In this document: positions 29,464-39,082 of the stretch, in pieces | How the letters are laid out: the number at the start of each line of letters is the position of its first letter | How positions within the stretch are numbered: position 1 is the first letter of the stretch | NCBI RefSeq assembly: GCF_028473645.1 | Contig: NZ_CP097269.1 | Location: forward strand, 4,728,501 to 4,792,500 | Direction of reading: 5' to 3' | From: Acidovorax sp. GBBC 1281 | GTDB taxonomy: Bacteria > Pseudomonadota > Gammaproteobacteria > Burkholderiales > Burkholderiaceae_C | DNA: 64,000 nt | Notes under the pieces: model-generated | Database searches by the model: none | The model's input: only the letters and a program-made list of their open reading frames with translations | What the model was told of the DNA's origin: nothing | Position numbers and translations under genes: made by a program

Positions 29464-31199
29464 GCGGTGGTGCTTTCCTGCAGGCCGAGCTGTTCTTTCA
29501 TGGCGTCGCGGATCTTGAATTTCTGGATCTTGCCGGTCACCGTCATCGGGAACTCGGCGACGAATCGGATGTAGCGCGGCACCTTGTAGTGCGCGATCTG
29601 CCCCTTGCAGAACGCGCGGATGTCGTCCTCGGTGGGTGCGGCCGTGCCGGGCTTGGGAATGATCCAGGCGCACAGCTCTTCGCCGTACCGGGCATCGGGC
29701 ACACCCACCACCTGCACGTCCTGCACCTGCGGGTGGCGGTAGAGAAACTCCTCGATCTCGCGCGGGTACACGTTCTCGCCGCCGCGGATCACCATGTCCT
29801 TGATGCGGCCGACGATGTTCACATAACCCTCGGCATCCATGGTGGCCAGGTCGCCGGTGTGCATCCAGCCGGCATCGTCGATGGCCTCGCGGGTCCTGGC
29901 CGGGTCGTCCCAGTAGCCGTGCATGACCGAGTAGCCGCGCGTGCACAGCTCGCCGCGCTCGCCCACGGGCACCACGGCGCCGGATTCGGGGTCGATGATC
30001 TGGATCTCCAGGTGCGGCTGCACCTGGCCCACGGTGGACACGCGCTTGTCCAGCGGCGTCTCGGTGCTGCTCTGGCAACTGACCGGGCTGGTTTCGGTCA
30101 TGCCGTAGGCGATGGTGATCTCCGACAGGTGCATGTCGCTCACCACGCGCTTCATCACCTCGATGGGGCACGGCGAGCCGGCCATGATGCCGGTGCGCAG
30201 CGTGGACAGGTCGAACTCGGCGAAGCGCGGGTGGTCCAGCTCGGCGATGAACATGGTGGGCACGCCGTGCAGGCCGGTGCAGCGCTCGGCCTGCACCGTC
30301 TCCAGCACCTTGAGCGGATCGAAGCCGTCGCTCGGGTACACGATGGCCGCTCCGTGCGTGAGGCAGGCCAGGTTGCCCAGCACCATGCCGAAGCAGTGGT
30401 ACAGCGGCACGGGAATGCACAGCCGGTCCTCGGGGGTGAGCCGCATGCACTCGCCGATGAAGAACCCGTTGTTCAGGATGTTGCGGTGCGTGAGCGTGGC
30501 GCCCTTCGGAAAGCCCGTGGTGCCGCTCGTGAACTGGATGTTGATGGGGTCGTCGGCGCCCAGCGTGGCGGCCACGGCATCGATGCGTGCATCCTGCGCG
30601 TCGCCGCGCGCCACCAGTTCGGAAAACCGCAGCAGTCCGGGCGGGTCGCCACCGCCCGCCGCGTCTCCCGGCGCGCCGTCGATCCACACCACCGTGCGCA
30701 GCTGCGGCAACCGGTCGGACTGCAGTGCGCCAGGCGTGCCGGCGGCCCACTGCGGCGCCAGTTCGCGCAGCATGCCCAGGTAGTCGCTGGTCTTGAAGCG
30801 CGCCATCGTCACCAGCGCCTTGCAACCGACCTTGTTGAGCGCGTATTCCACCTCCGAGGTGCGGTAGGCGGGGTTGATGTTGACCAGCACCAGGCCCACC
30901 TGCGCCGTGGCCAGCTGCATGAGCACCCATTCGGCGTTGTTGTGCGACCAGATGCCCACCCGGTCGCCCGGGTTCAGGTCCAGCCCCAGCAGCGCGCTGG
31001 CCAGGCGGCGCACCTCGGTGTGCAGCTGGCCGTAGGTGTAGCGCAGGCGCTGGTGCACGCTCACCAGCGCCTCGCGGTCCGGCTGGCGCTGCGCCATGTC
31101 GCTGAAGAAGGCGCCGATCATCTGCTCGATCAGGGGCACCGCCGTGCTGCCGCGTGCAAAGGCGGAAGTCAACGGGGCAGTCGGGCTCACTGGGTCCAT
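29460..31199 (-). CDS. AMP-dependent acyl-CoA synthetase
   Basis: A 579-aa adenylate-forming enzyme from the ATG at 31199 ([14 protein letters not shown]), with GGAGA upstream. Motifs: P-loop [17 protein letters not shown] (near 225), [10 protein letters not shown] (near 345), [24 protein letters not shown] and the C-terminal lysine in [10 protein letters not shown]. This is the AcsM/FadK-like subgroup found at the head of leucine/isovalerate operons, where it probably activates isovalerate or related short branched acids to CoA thioesters. It starts the operon and is divergent from an AraC-type regulator. A fatty-acid role is also possible. Confidence 0.92.
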   Translation of the reverse strand: MDPVSPTAPLTSAFARGSTAVPLIEQMIGAFFSDMAQRQPDREALVSVHQRLRYTYGQLHTEVRRLASALLGLDLNPGDRVGIWSHNNAEWVLMQLATAQVGLVLVNINPAYRTSEVEYALNKVGCKALVTMARFKTSDYLGMLRELAPQWAAGTPGALQSDRLPQLRTVVWIDGAPGDAAGGGDPPGLLRFSELVARGDAQDARIDAVAATLGADDPINIQFTSGTTGFPKGATLTHRNILNNGFFIGECMRLTPEDRLCIPVPLYHCFGMVLGNLACLTHGAAIVYPSDGFDPLKVLETVQAERCTGLHGVPTMFIAELDHPRFAEFDLSTLRTGIMAGSPCPIEVMKRVVSDMHLSEITIAYGMTETSPVSCQSSTETPLDKRVSTVGQVQPHLEIQIIDPESGAVVPVGERGELCTRGYSVMHGYWDDPARTREAIDDAGWMHTGDLATMDAEGYVNIVGRIKDMVIRGGENVYPREIEEFLYRHPQVQDVQVVGVPDARYGEELCAWIIPKPGTAAPTEDDIRAFCKGQIAHYKVPRYIRFVAEFPMTVTGKIQKFKIRDAMKEQLGLQESTTA

Positions 31200-31313
31200 G
31201 GCAATGTCTCCTCGTGTGGCACGCCCCCGGCCCGGCCGGGAACGGCGATGGGCCGCAGCATACGCCCGCCCGGGCCCGGACCGCATGACAGATGGGGTCA
31301 CAAAGGTTGCAAT

Positions 31314-32399
31314 ATGCGCCACGCAAGGCAAACTCCCCCCATGCCCGAACCCGCCACCGCCCTGCCCCGCACCGCCCCCCATGCGCCCACCGCCGCCACG
31401 CCCATGGCCTTCGTGCGGGCCATCGTGCAGGCCTACACCCAGCGCGGCATGGATGCCTCGGCCGTGCTGCGGCAGGCACAAATCACGCCATCGGACATCG
31501 CGCATCCGCACGGGCGCATCACGGCGCTGCAGATGGAGCAGCTCTCCGACGGCGCCATGCGCGAACTGGACGACGAGGCCCTGGGCTGGTTCGGCCGGCG
31601 CCTGCCCTGGGGCAGCTACGGCATGCTGGCGCGGGCCTCGATCAGCGCGCCGCACCTGGGCCTGGCCCTGCAGCGCTGGTGCCGCCACCACGGCCTGCTG
31701 ACCGACGACATCGCCCTGCACCTGACCAGCGACGGCGCCACCGCCACGCTGGCGATCACCGAACACCGCGACCTGGGCACGCTGCGCGAGTTCTGCCTGG
31801 TCTCGATGCTGCGCAACGCGCTGGGGCTGGCCTGCTGGCTCATCGATTCGCGCCTGCCGCTGCAGGGCGCGGATTTTCCCTTCGCGCCGCCGCCGCACCA
31901 GGCGGCCTATCCGCTGCTGTTCGCCGGCCCCATCGCCTTCCGCGCGCCGCATGCCGCGCTGCGCTTCGATGCGCGCTACCTGGCAATGCCGCTGCAGCGC
32001 GACGAGAACGCGCTGCGCACCATGCTGCAGCGCGCGCTGCCCCTGACCGTGCGCCAGTACCGGCGCGACCGCCTGCTGGTGCAGCGCGTGCGGCAGGCGC
32101 TGGCAGCCGACACCGGCACGCTGCAGGGCGCGGACGCACTGGCCGAGCGGCTGCACCTGTCGCCGCGCACGCTGCACCGCCAGCTCAAGGAAGAAGGCGC
32201 GTCGCTGCAGGCGCTGAAAGACGAGGTGCGCCAGCACCGCGCCATCGAATGGCTGCACCGCACCGACCGGCCGATCAAGCAGGTGGCGCAGGCCGCGGGC
32301 TTCCTCAACGAAAAGAGCTTCATCCGCGCGTTTCGGGGCTGGACGGGGCAGTCCCCCGCCGCGTTCCGCCGTGCCGCCCGGCTCACAGGCGGGGGTTGA
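31314..32399 (+). CDS. AraC-family transcriptional regulator
   Basis: A 361-aa regulator. I choose the ATG at 31314 ([13 protein letters not shown]) because AAAGG lies 7 nt upstream; 31341 is a possible later start. The N-terminal part ([19 protein letters not shown], then [23 protein letters not shown]) is an arabinose-binding-like ligand domain of the OruR/ORuR-type regulators. The C-terminal AraC helix-turn-helix pair is at about residues 265-355 ([20 protein letters not shown], then [29 protein letters not shown]). It is divergent from the acyl-CoA synthetase gene over 114 bp and probably activates the leucine/isovalerate operon. The coding frame is also covered by a long shadow frame. 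Confidence 0.88.
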   Translation: MRHARQTPPMPEPATALPRTAPHAPTAATPMAFVRAIVQAYTQRGMDASAVLRQAQITPSDIAHPHGRITALQMEQLSDGAMRELDDEALGWFGRRLPWGSYGMLARASISAPHLGLALQRWCRHHGLLTDDIALHLTSDGATATLAITEHRDLGTLREFCLVSMLRNALGLACWLIDSRLPLQGADFPFAPPPHQAAYPLLFAGPIAFRAPHAALRFDARYLAMPLQRDENALRTMLQRALPLTVRQYRRDRLLVQRVRQALAADTGTLQGADALAERLHLSPRTLHRQLKEEGASLQALKDEVRQHRAIEWLHRTDRPIKQVAQAAGFLNEKSFIRAFRGWTGQSPAAFRRAARLTGGG

Positions 32400-32418
32400 T
32401 CCGGCCAGGGCCTGCGAC

Positions 32419-33621
32419 CTATGCCTTGCCGGTGCTGGCCTCGTCCGCAATGGGGCGCACGAACAGCTTGGCATAGCTGCGCAAGGTGCCCGATTGCGAC
32501 AGGTCGTCGGTGATGAACGCCCGGTACTTGGCGCTCAATGCGTCGCCCGACGCGCCACTGCCGTGGTTGACCTGATCGAGAAAATCCTGCCGCATCTGCT
32601 GCAGTTGCACGTGCGACATGCCGCGGTCCTTCAGCGCCTGGAACGCCGCCTCCCGCTTCATCCCGGCGAGGGCGATGGGCTTGGCTCCTGCGGCCGCGGG
32701 CACCGCCGCCGGCTCCTGCTGCACCTTGGCGGAGGGCTTCGGCGCCTCCTGCCGCCCGGCGCCCGCATTCGGCCGGGGACCTGGATTCGGCCGGGGCTCC
32801 GCTTGCGGCCGGGGACCGTTGTCTGGCTTGGGGCCGGCATCCGCCTTGGCACCTCCGGCGTCCGCTTTCGGCGGGGGCGGCAAAGCCGTCAGAAAATCCA
32901 CCACACCGGCGGTGTCGTTCAATAACAACTGCTTCAGTTCCGGCTCGGTGAAGTTCTCGCGCAGCCGCTGCCAGTTCTCGGCACGGACCTCGGGGCCCTT
33001 GCCCTGGGCATGCCCGCCCAGGATCGCCACGAGATCCTTCAGCCTCGGTGGGTCCATGCGGTCGATCTCATGCAACTGGAACACGGCCAGCACCTGGGCC
33101 GCAGGCGATTTGGGCAGCGCCGGCGCCGTCAGGAACTTCATCACGTCGGCGGTCTTCTTCAACAGCAACTGCTGCAGCTCAGGCCCTTTGAACTGGCTGC
33201 ACAGCAGCTTCCAGTTCCTGGCCAGCAGCGCGGGGTCCACGCCCAGGGTGCGACCGCCCAGGAGCTTCGTGAACTGCTTGACCTGCATCGGGCTCATGCG
33301 GTCGACTTCGTGCAACGGGATGCTGGACAGCACCTGCGCGACCGTCGGCTTTACCGGAACGATCGGTGGCGCGCCCGGCCGCCGGGCATGGGCGCTGGCG
33401 TGTCCCGCGAACTTCTGCGGAGCAGGCCCCCGTCGGTCGGTGGCAGTGGCGCTGTCGGCCGGGTGGCCCGCCGCCCTGCGCTGGGGCATCGGCCCCGTGC
33501 CCGCACCGGGCTTGGAGCGGCCCTGCCGTGCAGGCTCCCGGTACTCCGGAACGGCGTTGGCCCCGCGTTCGGAGGCGCTGTTGAAACGGGAGAAAAGGTT
33601 CTTGGGAAACTGAATCGACAT
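32419..33621 (-). CDS. PIP-box-controlled protein with duplicated ~72-aa module (candidate type III effector)
   Basis: A 400-aa protein of no family I recognise. The start at 33621 ([20 protein letters not shown]) fits a promoter carrying a perfect PIP box 101 nt upstream. Residues 1-90 are polar, rich in Ser, Arg, Pro and Ala, as in type III secretion signals. Two tandem modules follow, about 94-165 and 174-246; both run AQVL...LHE(V/I)DRM...LLGG...NW..L...[17 protein letters not shown] Pro/Ala/Lys linker (about 247-300) leads to a helical C-terminus (about 318-390). No signal peptide or membrane span. The helical repeat could be an interaction module. Effector status is inference from the promoter and N-terminal composition; a secreted helper protein is an alternative. 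Confidence 0.75.
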   Translation of the reverse strand: MSIQFPKNLFSRFNSASERGANAVPEYREPARQGRSKPGAGTGPMPQRRAAGHPADSATATDRRGPAPQKFAGHASAHARRPGAPPIVPVKPTVAQVLSSIPLHEVDRMSPMQVKQFTKLLGGRTLGVDPALLARNWKLLCSQFKGPELQQLLLKKTADVMKFLTAPALPKSPAAQVLAVFQLHEIDRMDPPRLKDLVAILGGHAQGKGPEVRAENWQRLRENFTEPELKQLLLNDTAGVVDFLTALPPPPKADAGGAKADAGPKPDNGPRPQAEPRPNPGPRPNAGAGRQEAPKPSAKVQQEPAAVPAAAGAKPIALAGMKREAAFQALKDRGMSHVQLQQMRQDFLDQVNHGSGASGDALSAKYRAFITDDLSQSGTLRSYAKLFVRPIADEASTGKA

Positions 33622-33721
33622 GGGCGGCTCCTGAGGGAGGGCAGCAAGCGGTGCCGCGCACCACGTCCCATCCCACCGCTTCGGATCGTGGGAGCAAAAA
33701 CCCCGGACCTGCCGCGGCGGA

Positions 33722-33746
33722 GCGAACCCATGCCCCGTGCTGCGAA
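33722..33746 (-). promoter_or_regulatory. PIP box upstream of the repeat-module gene
   Basis: Minus strand reads TTCGC-N15-TTCGC, a perfect plant-inducible-promoter box. A -10-like CACGAT (YANNNT) lies at 33685-33690, 31 nt downstream. HrpX/HrpB activators of type III secretion regulons bind this motif in Xanthomonas, Ralstonia and Acidovorax. Confidence 0.8.
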
Positions 33747-33824
33747 GGCGCGTCGGCATGGCCGCCCCGGTCACCCGCCCCGACGGCACCGGCAGCCCGT
33801 GGCCGCCGTGCCGCCGCCTCTCCT

Positions 33825-34508
33825 TCAACCCAGCAGTTCGGGCAATTCGGCCATGTGGAGCATCACATGCACCGCCCCGGCGGCGCGCAGCGCCTGGGCC
33901 GACCCATGTCCCACGGGCGCCGGGCTGTAGCCGACCACCGTGGCGCCCGCCGCCACGCCGGCCTGCACGCCCGTGACCGAGTCCTCCACCACCAGGCAGC
34001 GCGCCGGCGCCACGCCCAGCGCGGCAGCCGCGGCCAGGTACACATCGGGCGCGGGCTTGGTGCGGGGCATTTCGTGGCCGCTGAAGACGCGGCCCTGGAA
34101 GAACGACGTCAGGCCCACCTTGGCCAGTTGCAGCTCCACCTTGAAGCGGTCGGCGCCCGACGCGCAGGCGATGCGCACACCGAGCCGCGCATGCACGGCC
34201 CGCACGGCATCGGGGGCGCCGGGAATGGGGCCCAGCTCGGCCTGCAGCGCGGCATTGCGGCGCGCATAGAAGTCGGCCATCCAGGCGTCGGTCAGCGGCT
34301 GGCCGGTTTCGGCCTCGATGCGCGCCGCCTCGCTGCGCACGGCCTTGCCCAGGAAGATGGCCAGGCATTCCTCGGGCGTGAGCGACCAGCCCGAGGCTTC
34401 GAGCCGGTCGCGCAGCACGCGGTGGGTGATGGGTTCGCTGTCCACGAGCACGCCGTCGCAGTCGAACAGCACGGCGTCGTAGGAAGAGGGCAGGACGGAT
34501 GGGGGCAT
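33825..34508 (-). CDS. HAD-superfamily hydrolase (subfamily IA, phosphoglycolate/phosphoglucomutase-like)
   Basis: A 227-aa haloacid-dehalogenase-fold phosphatase or mutase. Motif I is FDCDGVLVDSEP (residues about 13-24) with the nucleophilic aspartate, motif II is ACASGAD near 115, motif III lysine is in EMPRTKPAPDVYL near 150, and motif IV is CLVVEDSVTGVQAG near 172. The helical cap domain between motif I and II is of the C1 type. DCDGVLVDSE is typical of beta-phosphoglucomutase and sugar-phosphatase relatives; the substrate cannot be named. It stands alone, with the PIP box of the downstream gene immediately after its end. Confidence 0.9.
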   Translation of the reverse strand: MPPSVLPSSYDAVLFDCDGVLVDSEPITHRVLRDRLEASGWSLTPEECLAIFLGKAVRSEAARIEAETGQPLTDAWMADFYARRNAALQAELGPIPGAPDAVRAVHARLGVRIACASGADRFKVELQLAKVGLTSFFQGRVFSGHEMPRTKPAPDVYLAAAAALGVAPARCLVVEDSVTGVQAGVAAGATVVGYSPAPVGHGSAQALRAAGAVHVMLHMAELPELLG

Positions 34509-34662
34509 GGCAGGGTCGGGGCGGGAACGCGCAGGATCGGCGCGAGGGTGCAGGCAGCACAGGCACTGCGTGCGATGCATCCGGCGGCGCCGAAGCCGGC
34601 GCCGCTGGAAACCAGCCCCGGAATCTACCGCATGCCTGCGGCGGCCCGGACGCTGCCGATCT

Positions 34663-35724
34663 TTACGGGTAGGTGATGCCCGCCAAGGGGTTGCGCATCG
34701 CGAGCGCGCCCCCGACCGAGACCGAGAACCGCGCACTCTGGCTGGTGCCGACATCGGTGACACCCAAGTCGCTGTAATAGAACAGGCCCTGGGCCGCCCG
34801 CGCATTGAACTGGGACTGCAGCTGCGCCAGGCTCTGCGCACCGCTCGACGGCTCCACGCTGTAGCGGATGGCACCGCTCTGGGCCGCGCTCTTTTCGAAG
34901 ATGCTCGCGCTCGCGCCTGCCTGCAGCACGAAGTCTCCGATCCACAGGCGGCCTTGCCCGCCCTGCTCGTCCAGCCGCTGCCGCAATGCGTCGCCGTAGG
35001 TGGCTGGGGACGACGGCAAGCCGTCCAGGCCCACGTAGGCATAGGTATTGGCCGACGAATCCTTCATGTAGAGGTTGAAGGATTCACTGCCTGCCACCAT
35101 CGGCCCCACCAGGCGAAAACCGCGCGCGCCCTGCGCGTTGAGCTGGGCCACGAAGCCGTCGCGCGACAGTGCGGACGACATGGGCTGCCGCTCATAGGTG
35201 TAGGTCAGGGACTTGGAGGTGTCCTTCACGAAGAGGCCGCGGATGCCCGATGCCGAACCGAACGACAAAGGCGCCTTGTACGCGAAGCCGCCCGCGCCCT
35301 GCTGGTTGAGCAGCGCGTCCGCCGTGGCGGGCTGTGCGATGGCCGCGTACTGCAGGCGCGAGCCGGCATGGGCCGTGTCCTGCAGGTAGAAGTCGCCCGA
35401 TGCCTGCGCGCTGCCACCGGCATCGGCCACGAAGGTGGAAACGAACGCGTAGCCCTGGGCGCCCTGGGCGTTCATGGCCGCCAGGGCGGCATCCATCGAC
35501 GTGGCCGCGCTTTCCTGGCGGTATTGGCCGGTCACGCTGGCGGGGGCCGGGGCGGGCGACGGCGCCGGGGCGGGCGTGGTCGGCTCGGGCGAGGGGGCGG
35601 GTGCGGGCGTTCCCGGGGCGGTCGGTGCCGTGGGGTCGCCGCTGCCGTCGCTTCCGCCGCAGGCGGCCAGCAGCGAGACGATCAAGGCCGCAGCCGTTCG
35701 GCGGGTCAGGTCCGCAGTGTTCAT
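34663..35724 (-). CDS. Lipoprotein with about five internal repeats, unknown function
   Basis: A 353-aa lipoprotein from the ATG at 35724 (MNTADLTRRTAAALIVSLLAACGG), with AGGAAAC upstream. The lipobox LLAAC predicts lipidation at about Cys22. A Pro/Ala/Thr-rich tether (about 30-65) follows, then five units of roughly 50-60 residues, each with a pattern such as LNAQGA(Q/R)GF...F.....LYMKDTS..TY.Y. The units read MNAQGAQGYAFVS, LNQQGAGGFAYKA, LNAQGARGFRLVG, LDEQGGQGRLWIG and FNARAAQGLFYYS. This resembles short beta-repeat surface proteins. I do not recognise a named family. It is single and lies upstream of a two-component regulator on the other strand. Confidence 0.8.
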   Translation of the reverse strand: MNTADLTRRTAAALIVSLLAACGGSDGSGDPTAPTAPGTPAPAPSPEPTTPAPAPSPAPAPASVTGQYRQESAATSMDAALAAMNAQGAQGYAFVSTFVADAGGSAQASGDFYLQDTAHAGSRLQYAAIAQPATADALLNQQGAGGFAYKAPLSFGSASGIRGLFVKDTSKSLTYTYERQPMSSALSRDGFVAQLNAQGARGFRLVGPMVAGSESFNLYMKDSSANTYAYVGLDGLPSSPATYGDALRQRLDEQGGQGRLWIGDFVLQAGASASIFEKSAAQSGAIRYSVEPSSGAQSLAQLQSQFNARAAQGLFYYSDLGVTDVGTSQSARFSVSVGGALAMRNPLAGITYP

Positions 35725-35930
35725 GTTTTGTTTCCTGAAAAGGGGGTTGAACAGGTGCCCTCCCGGGAGGGAGAACACCCACGATCGCAGCGGACGCGCG
35801 TGGTCCGGCACACAGGCGCCGGCACGCCCCTGCGTCGGGGTGACTGGCATCAAAGCAACGGACGCGGACGATATCCGCCCGGTTCGGTACAAGGAGCGGG
35901 TGATTTTCAGTACATTGCATCCCATGCCCT

Positions 35931-35946
35931 CCCCCCTTTCGGGGGG
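35931..35946 (+). promoter_or_regulatory. Stem-loop upstream of the response regulator gene
   Basis: CCCCCC-tttc-GGGGGG followed by TATTTGTT. It lies in the 283-bp gap between the divergent lipoprotein and response-regulator genes. It could be a weak terminator or an mRNA leader structure. Confidence 0.35.
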
Positions 35947-36007
35947 TATTTGTTACGCGGTGCACCGGTTCCGAGGGCGGGCAGCCTGCACCGGCACGGA
36001 AGTTTCC

Positions 36008-36709
36008 TTGAGCTTTTCTGACTCCCAGCGCCCTGGCGGCGACCCCTACGGGCTGGTCGTGGACGACCACCCTCTCGTCGCGCACGGCATGGCCGCGTTC
36101 CTGCGGTTACACAAGAAACTGGACGATGCGGTGAGCGCAGGCAGCCCGCCCGAGGCCCTGCGGACCATCGCCCAACGCGGCGCCCCCGCCATCGCACTGG
36201 TGGATTTCTGGCTGGCCGACGGGGCCACCGACCTGTTCGTGCGCGACGTGCTGGCACTCGCGCCGTCCACCCGCGTGCTCATGGTGAGCGGCGACAGCCA
36301 TCCGGCCATCGTGCTCAAGGTGCGGGCCAGCGGCGCCCATGGCTTCGTTCACAAGCAGGAGGCGCCCGAGGCGTTCGCCGCCGCGGTGAGCGCGGTGCTG
36401 GACGGCGGCACCTGGTTCGACGCCGCGCCGGACGGCCCCCCGCCCGTGGCCGACACGCCGCTGGCGCGCGAGGTGCCGTTGGCCCCGGCCGACCTGGGGC
36501 TGACGCCGCGCCAGGGCGAGATCCTCGCCCTGCTGCTGCAGGGCCTGCCCAACAAGCCCATCGCCGCCGCGCTGAACGTGTCCGAGCACACCGTCAAGGA
36601 GCATGTGACGGCCATCCTGCACAAGCTGCAGGCGCGTAACCGGGTCGAAGCCATCGCCAAGCTGCGCGGCGTGCGGCTGGAAGTGCCGCCAGCGCACTAT
36701 CCGCGCTGA
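36008..36709 (+). CDS. LuxR/NarL-type response regulator
   Basis: A response regulator of about 233 aa. The receiver domain starts YGLVVDDHPLVAHGM and has the phosphoacceptor aspartate in ALVDFWLAD, the conserved VSGDSH and the lysine in GFVHKQEAP. The C-terminal LuxR helix-turn-helix is LTPRQGEILALLLQGLPNKPIAAALNVSEHTVKEHV. The start is uncertain: TTG at 36008 (SFSDSQRPGG) gives the usual short N-terminus, while ATG at 35924 in the same frame would add 28 residues spanning the stem-loop. It converges on a hybrid sensor kinase gene, with 25 bp between the stops, and is likely its partner. Confidence 0.85.
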   Translation: MSFSDSQRPGGDPYGLVVDDHPLVAHGMAAFLRLHKKLDDAVSAGSPPEALRTIAQRGAPAIALVDFWLADGATDLFVRDVLALAPSTRVLMVSGDSHPAIVLKVRASGAHGFVHKQEAPEAFAAAVSAVLDGGTWFDAAPDGPPPVADTPLAREVPLAPADLGLTPRQGEILALLLQGLPNKPIAAALNVSEHTVKEHVTAILHKLQARNRVEAIAKLRGVRLEVPPAHYPR

Positions 36710-36734
36710 GCCCCCGACCGAGCCGCCCGCCGGG

Positions 36735-38609
36735 TCACGCCGGGTCCGTGCGCGCCAGCCAGCGCGAGAGCACCGCGTGCAGCGCCTGCGGCGCCAGCGG
36801 CTTGCGGAACACGAGGTAGCCGTCTTCCTCGGCCTGCACCAGCGCCGGGGCGTCGTGCTCGCCGCTCACCATGGCGCCGTGCGCATGGCCGCAGCGCGCC
36901 AGCAGCGCCTGCAGCACGGCCAGGCCGCTCTCGCCCGCGCCCAGCCGGTGGTCGCACAGCACGGCATCGGGCACGAAGCCGCCGTCCACCCGGGCCATGG
37001 CCTGCGCCCCGGTGGCCGCCCATTGAACCTGCAACCCCCACGACTGCAGCAGTTGGGACAGCGACGTGGCGATCTGCGGGTCGTCCTCCACCAGCAGGCA
37101 ACGCCCCTGCAGCGAGGCCATGCGTTCGGCCCAGGGCGCCGCCGGCTGCAGCAAAGGCTCGGCCGGCAGCGGACCACCGGGCTGCGCCGCCGGCAACTCC
37201 AGCCAGAAGCACGAGCCCCGGCCTGGCGTGGATTCGAACCCGTGCCCGGCGCCGATCAGCCCCGCCGAGCGGGCCACCACCGACAGCCCCAGGCCGTGCC
37301 CTTCGGCCTGCTGCACCTGCGCCTGATCGCTGCGGTAGAACGGCGCATAGATGCGGTGGCGGTCCTTGGGGGCGACGCCCGCGCCGGTGTCCCACACCTC
37401 GATGCGCCAGCGGCCACCCCGCGCCCGCGCCCCCAGCAGCACCCCACCCGAGGCCGTGTAGCGCAGCGCGTTCTGCGCCAGGTTGAACACCATCTGGCGC
37501 AGCAGTGCCGGGTCGCCGCGCACCGCCGCCTCGCGCTGGCGCGGCAGGCGCAGGCGCAGGTGCAGGCCGCGCAGCTCGGCGTCCGGCGCGAACACGGTGG
37601 CCACGTCGTCGAACAGGGCGCGCAGGGACACGGTCTCCTCGCGCACCGTGAAGGTGCCCGACTCGATGCGCGACAGGTCCAGGAGCGCGTTGAACATGAA
37701 GTTCAGCGACCGCACGCAGCTCTGGACGTCCTGCAGCACGGCGTTCAGGCGAACGTCGCCGTTGCGCTGCAGGGCCGTTTCCAGCAGCAGGCCCATGGCG
37801 TGCAGCGGCTGGCGCAGATCGTGGCTGGCGGTGGCGATGAACCGGTTCTTTTCCTCCAGCGCGCGTTCGGCAGCCTCCTTGGCGGCGCGGTACTGCTCGG
37901 CCAGTTGCGCTCGCTGGCGCTCCATCTCCACCTGCTGCACCACGAAGCGGCGCGATCCCCAGGCATGGCGGCACAGCACGGCGCCGTACAGCAGCATCAG
38001 CGGCAGCAGGTAGTGCCAGCGCTGCGGGAAGTACCAGTAGATCGCCAGCGTGGGCGGCAGGTAGCTGGCCACGAAATAGCGCCAGAAGATGACCGGCACC
38101 GGGGCGAGGAACGTCGTGGCCGACGCGATGACCGCGCACAGCACCATGTACAGGAAGAGCCGGAATTCGAGCGGGGCCGCGGACATCGTGAGAAAGACGG
38201 GCAGCGTCCACATCAGCCCCGTCCCCAGGGACCGCCACTGGAAGATGCGCTCCCATTTGGGCACGGCCACCGCATCGGGCAGCGCGGCGTCGCGCTGCAG
38301 GCCGCGGCGCAGGCGCAGCAGCCCCAGGGCCACGACCCCGAAGAGCACCCACCAGGCGATCAGCGGACCGGGCGGCGCGAAGCGGCTGTAGAACCCCACC
38401 AGCACGCCGGGGATGACCACCGCGGCGATCTCCGAGGAGCCGCGCGAGGCCAGCGACTGCAGCAGCCGGCGGCGCACGGCCAGGTCCAGCGCCTGCCCGT
38501 CGGCCCCCTCGATCCCGCCGGCCCGGGATGCCAGCGGGCCCAGCACGTCGGGGAATGCGGGCACGGAGGCGGAAACGGGCGTCACCGCGCCGCTGGAGCG
38601 ATCGGGCAT
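36735..38609 (-). CDS. Hybrid sensor histidine kinase with C-terminal receiver
   Basis: A 624-aa membrane kinase (MPDRSSGAVTPVSAS). Residues about 55-215 hold five to six membrane spans with short loops (IAAVVIPGVLVGFY, FQWRSLGTGLMWTLPVFLTM, VLCAVIASATTFLAPVPVI) and no periplasmic sensor domain, so it may sense the membrane or a lipid-soluble signal. The HisKA domain has the phosphorylated histidine in IATASHDLRQPLHAM (near 270). HATPase boxes follow: NLAQNALRY, DTGAGV, GHGLGLSVV. The receiver domain (about 500-620) has its aspartate in DAVLCDHRLGAGESGL. The SHDLRQPL signature is shared with RpfC-like and related kinases. The convergent response-regulator gene is the probable partner. Confidence 0.9.
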   Translation of the reverse strand: MPDRSSGAVTPVSASVPAFPDVLGPLASRAGGIEGADGQALDLAVRRRLLQSLASRGSSEIAAVVIPGVLVGFYSRFAPPGPLIAWWVLFGVVALGLLRLRRGLQRDAALPDAVAVPKWERIFQWRSLGTGLMWTLPVFLTMSAAPLEFRLFLYMVLCAVIASATTFLAPVPVIFWRYFVASYLPPTLAIYWYFPQRWHYLLPLMLLYGAVLCRHAWGSRRFVVQQVEMERQRAQLAEQYRAAKEAAERALEEKNRFIATASHDLRQPLHAMGLLLETALQRNGDVRLNAVLQDVQSCVRSLNFMFNALLDLSRIESGTFTVREETVSLRALFDDVATVFAPDAELRGLHLRLRLPRQREAAVRGDPALLRQMVFNLAQNALRYTASGGVLLGARARGGRWRIEVWDTGAGVAPKDRHRIYAPFYRSDQAQVQQAEGHGLGLSVVARSAGLIGAGHGFESTPGRGSCFWLELPAAQPGGPLPAEPLLQPAAPWAERMASLQGRCLLVEDDPQIATSLSQLLQSWGLQVQWAATGAQAMARVDGGFVPDAVLCDHRLGAGESGLAVLQALLARCGHAHGAMVSGEHDAPALVQAEEDGYLVFRKPLAPQALHAVLSRWLARTDPA

Positions 38610-38619
38610 GCGGCAGCGC

Positions 38620-39069
38620 CTAGCGGAGGTCGCCGTCCACGTAGAACCAGCGCCCGTCCTGCCGCACGAAGCGGCTCAGTTCATGCAGGCGGTGGGCACG
38701 GCCGCCGGGCATGCGCTGGCGGGCGACGAACTCGACCTCGGCGCGCTCGCCATCAAGGCGGCGGTGCGCACGCACTTGCAGGCCCAGCCAGCGCACGCCC
38801 GGATCGAACGCCACCTGCGCGGGCCGGTGCGCGGCCTCCCAGGTGGCCAGCAGGTAGGGCGCCTGCTCGCGCACGAAGGCGGTGTAGCGCGAGCGCATGA
38901 GGCTTTCCGCATCGGGTGCTGGGGTGGTGTCGAAGTGGTCGATGTAGCGGCCGCAGCAGTCGGCATAGGGCAAGGGCCGGTGCTGCGGCGAGGGGCCGCA
39001 GGAACGGCCGCAGGGGCACGCGGCCAGGCCCTCGGGCGGGGCGGGCGGTCGTGGGGTGGCCGGGCTCAC
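38620..39069 (-). CDS. YchJ-family (UPF0225) protein
   Basis: A 149-aa protein with an N-terminal cysteine cluster (LAACPCGRSC, then YADCCGRYI) resembling a SEC-C-like zinc module, and the conserved LMRSRYTAFVREQAPYLL followed by WLGLQVRAH and VEFVARQR of the YchJ family. The C-terminal part has a cystatin-like NTF2 fold in this family (HELSRFVRQDGRWFYVDGD). Biological role is unknown; a housekeeping function is likely because it is widespread. It starts near 39069 with no operon partner; the gene upstream is on the same strand, 13 nt away, so co-transcription is possible. Confidence 0.85.
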   Translation of the reverse strand: MSPATPRPPAPPEGLAACPCGRSCGPSPQHRPLPYADCCGRYIDHFDTTPAPDAESLMRSRYTAFVREQAPYLLATWEAAHRPAQVAFDPGVRWLGLQVRAHRRLDGERAEVEFVARQRMPGGRAHRLHELSRFVRQDGRWFYVDGDLR

Positions 39070-39082
39070 CGTCTCGCCCCCG

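Noticed and set aside
27859-31479. 1206-codon minus-strand ORF suggesting a ligase-carboxylase fusion
   Set aside because: The part upstream of 29463 is a shadow of the acyl-CoA synthetase. MccB starts at 29463.
29589-32399. 936-codon plus-strand ORF
   Set aside because: Only its last ~360 codons are real (the AraC regulator from 31314). The first part is antisense to the acyl-CoA synthetase.
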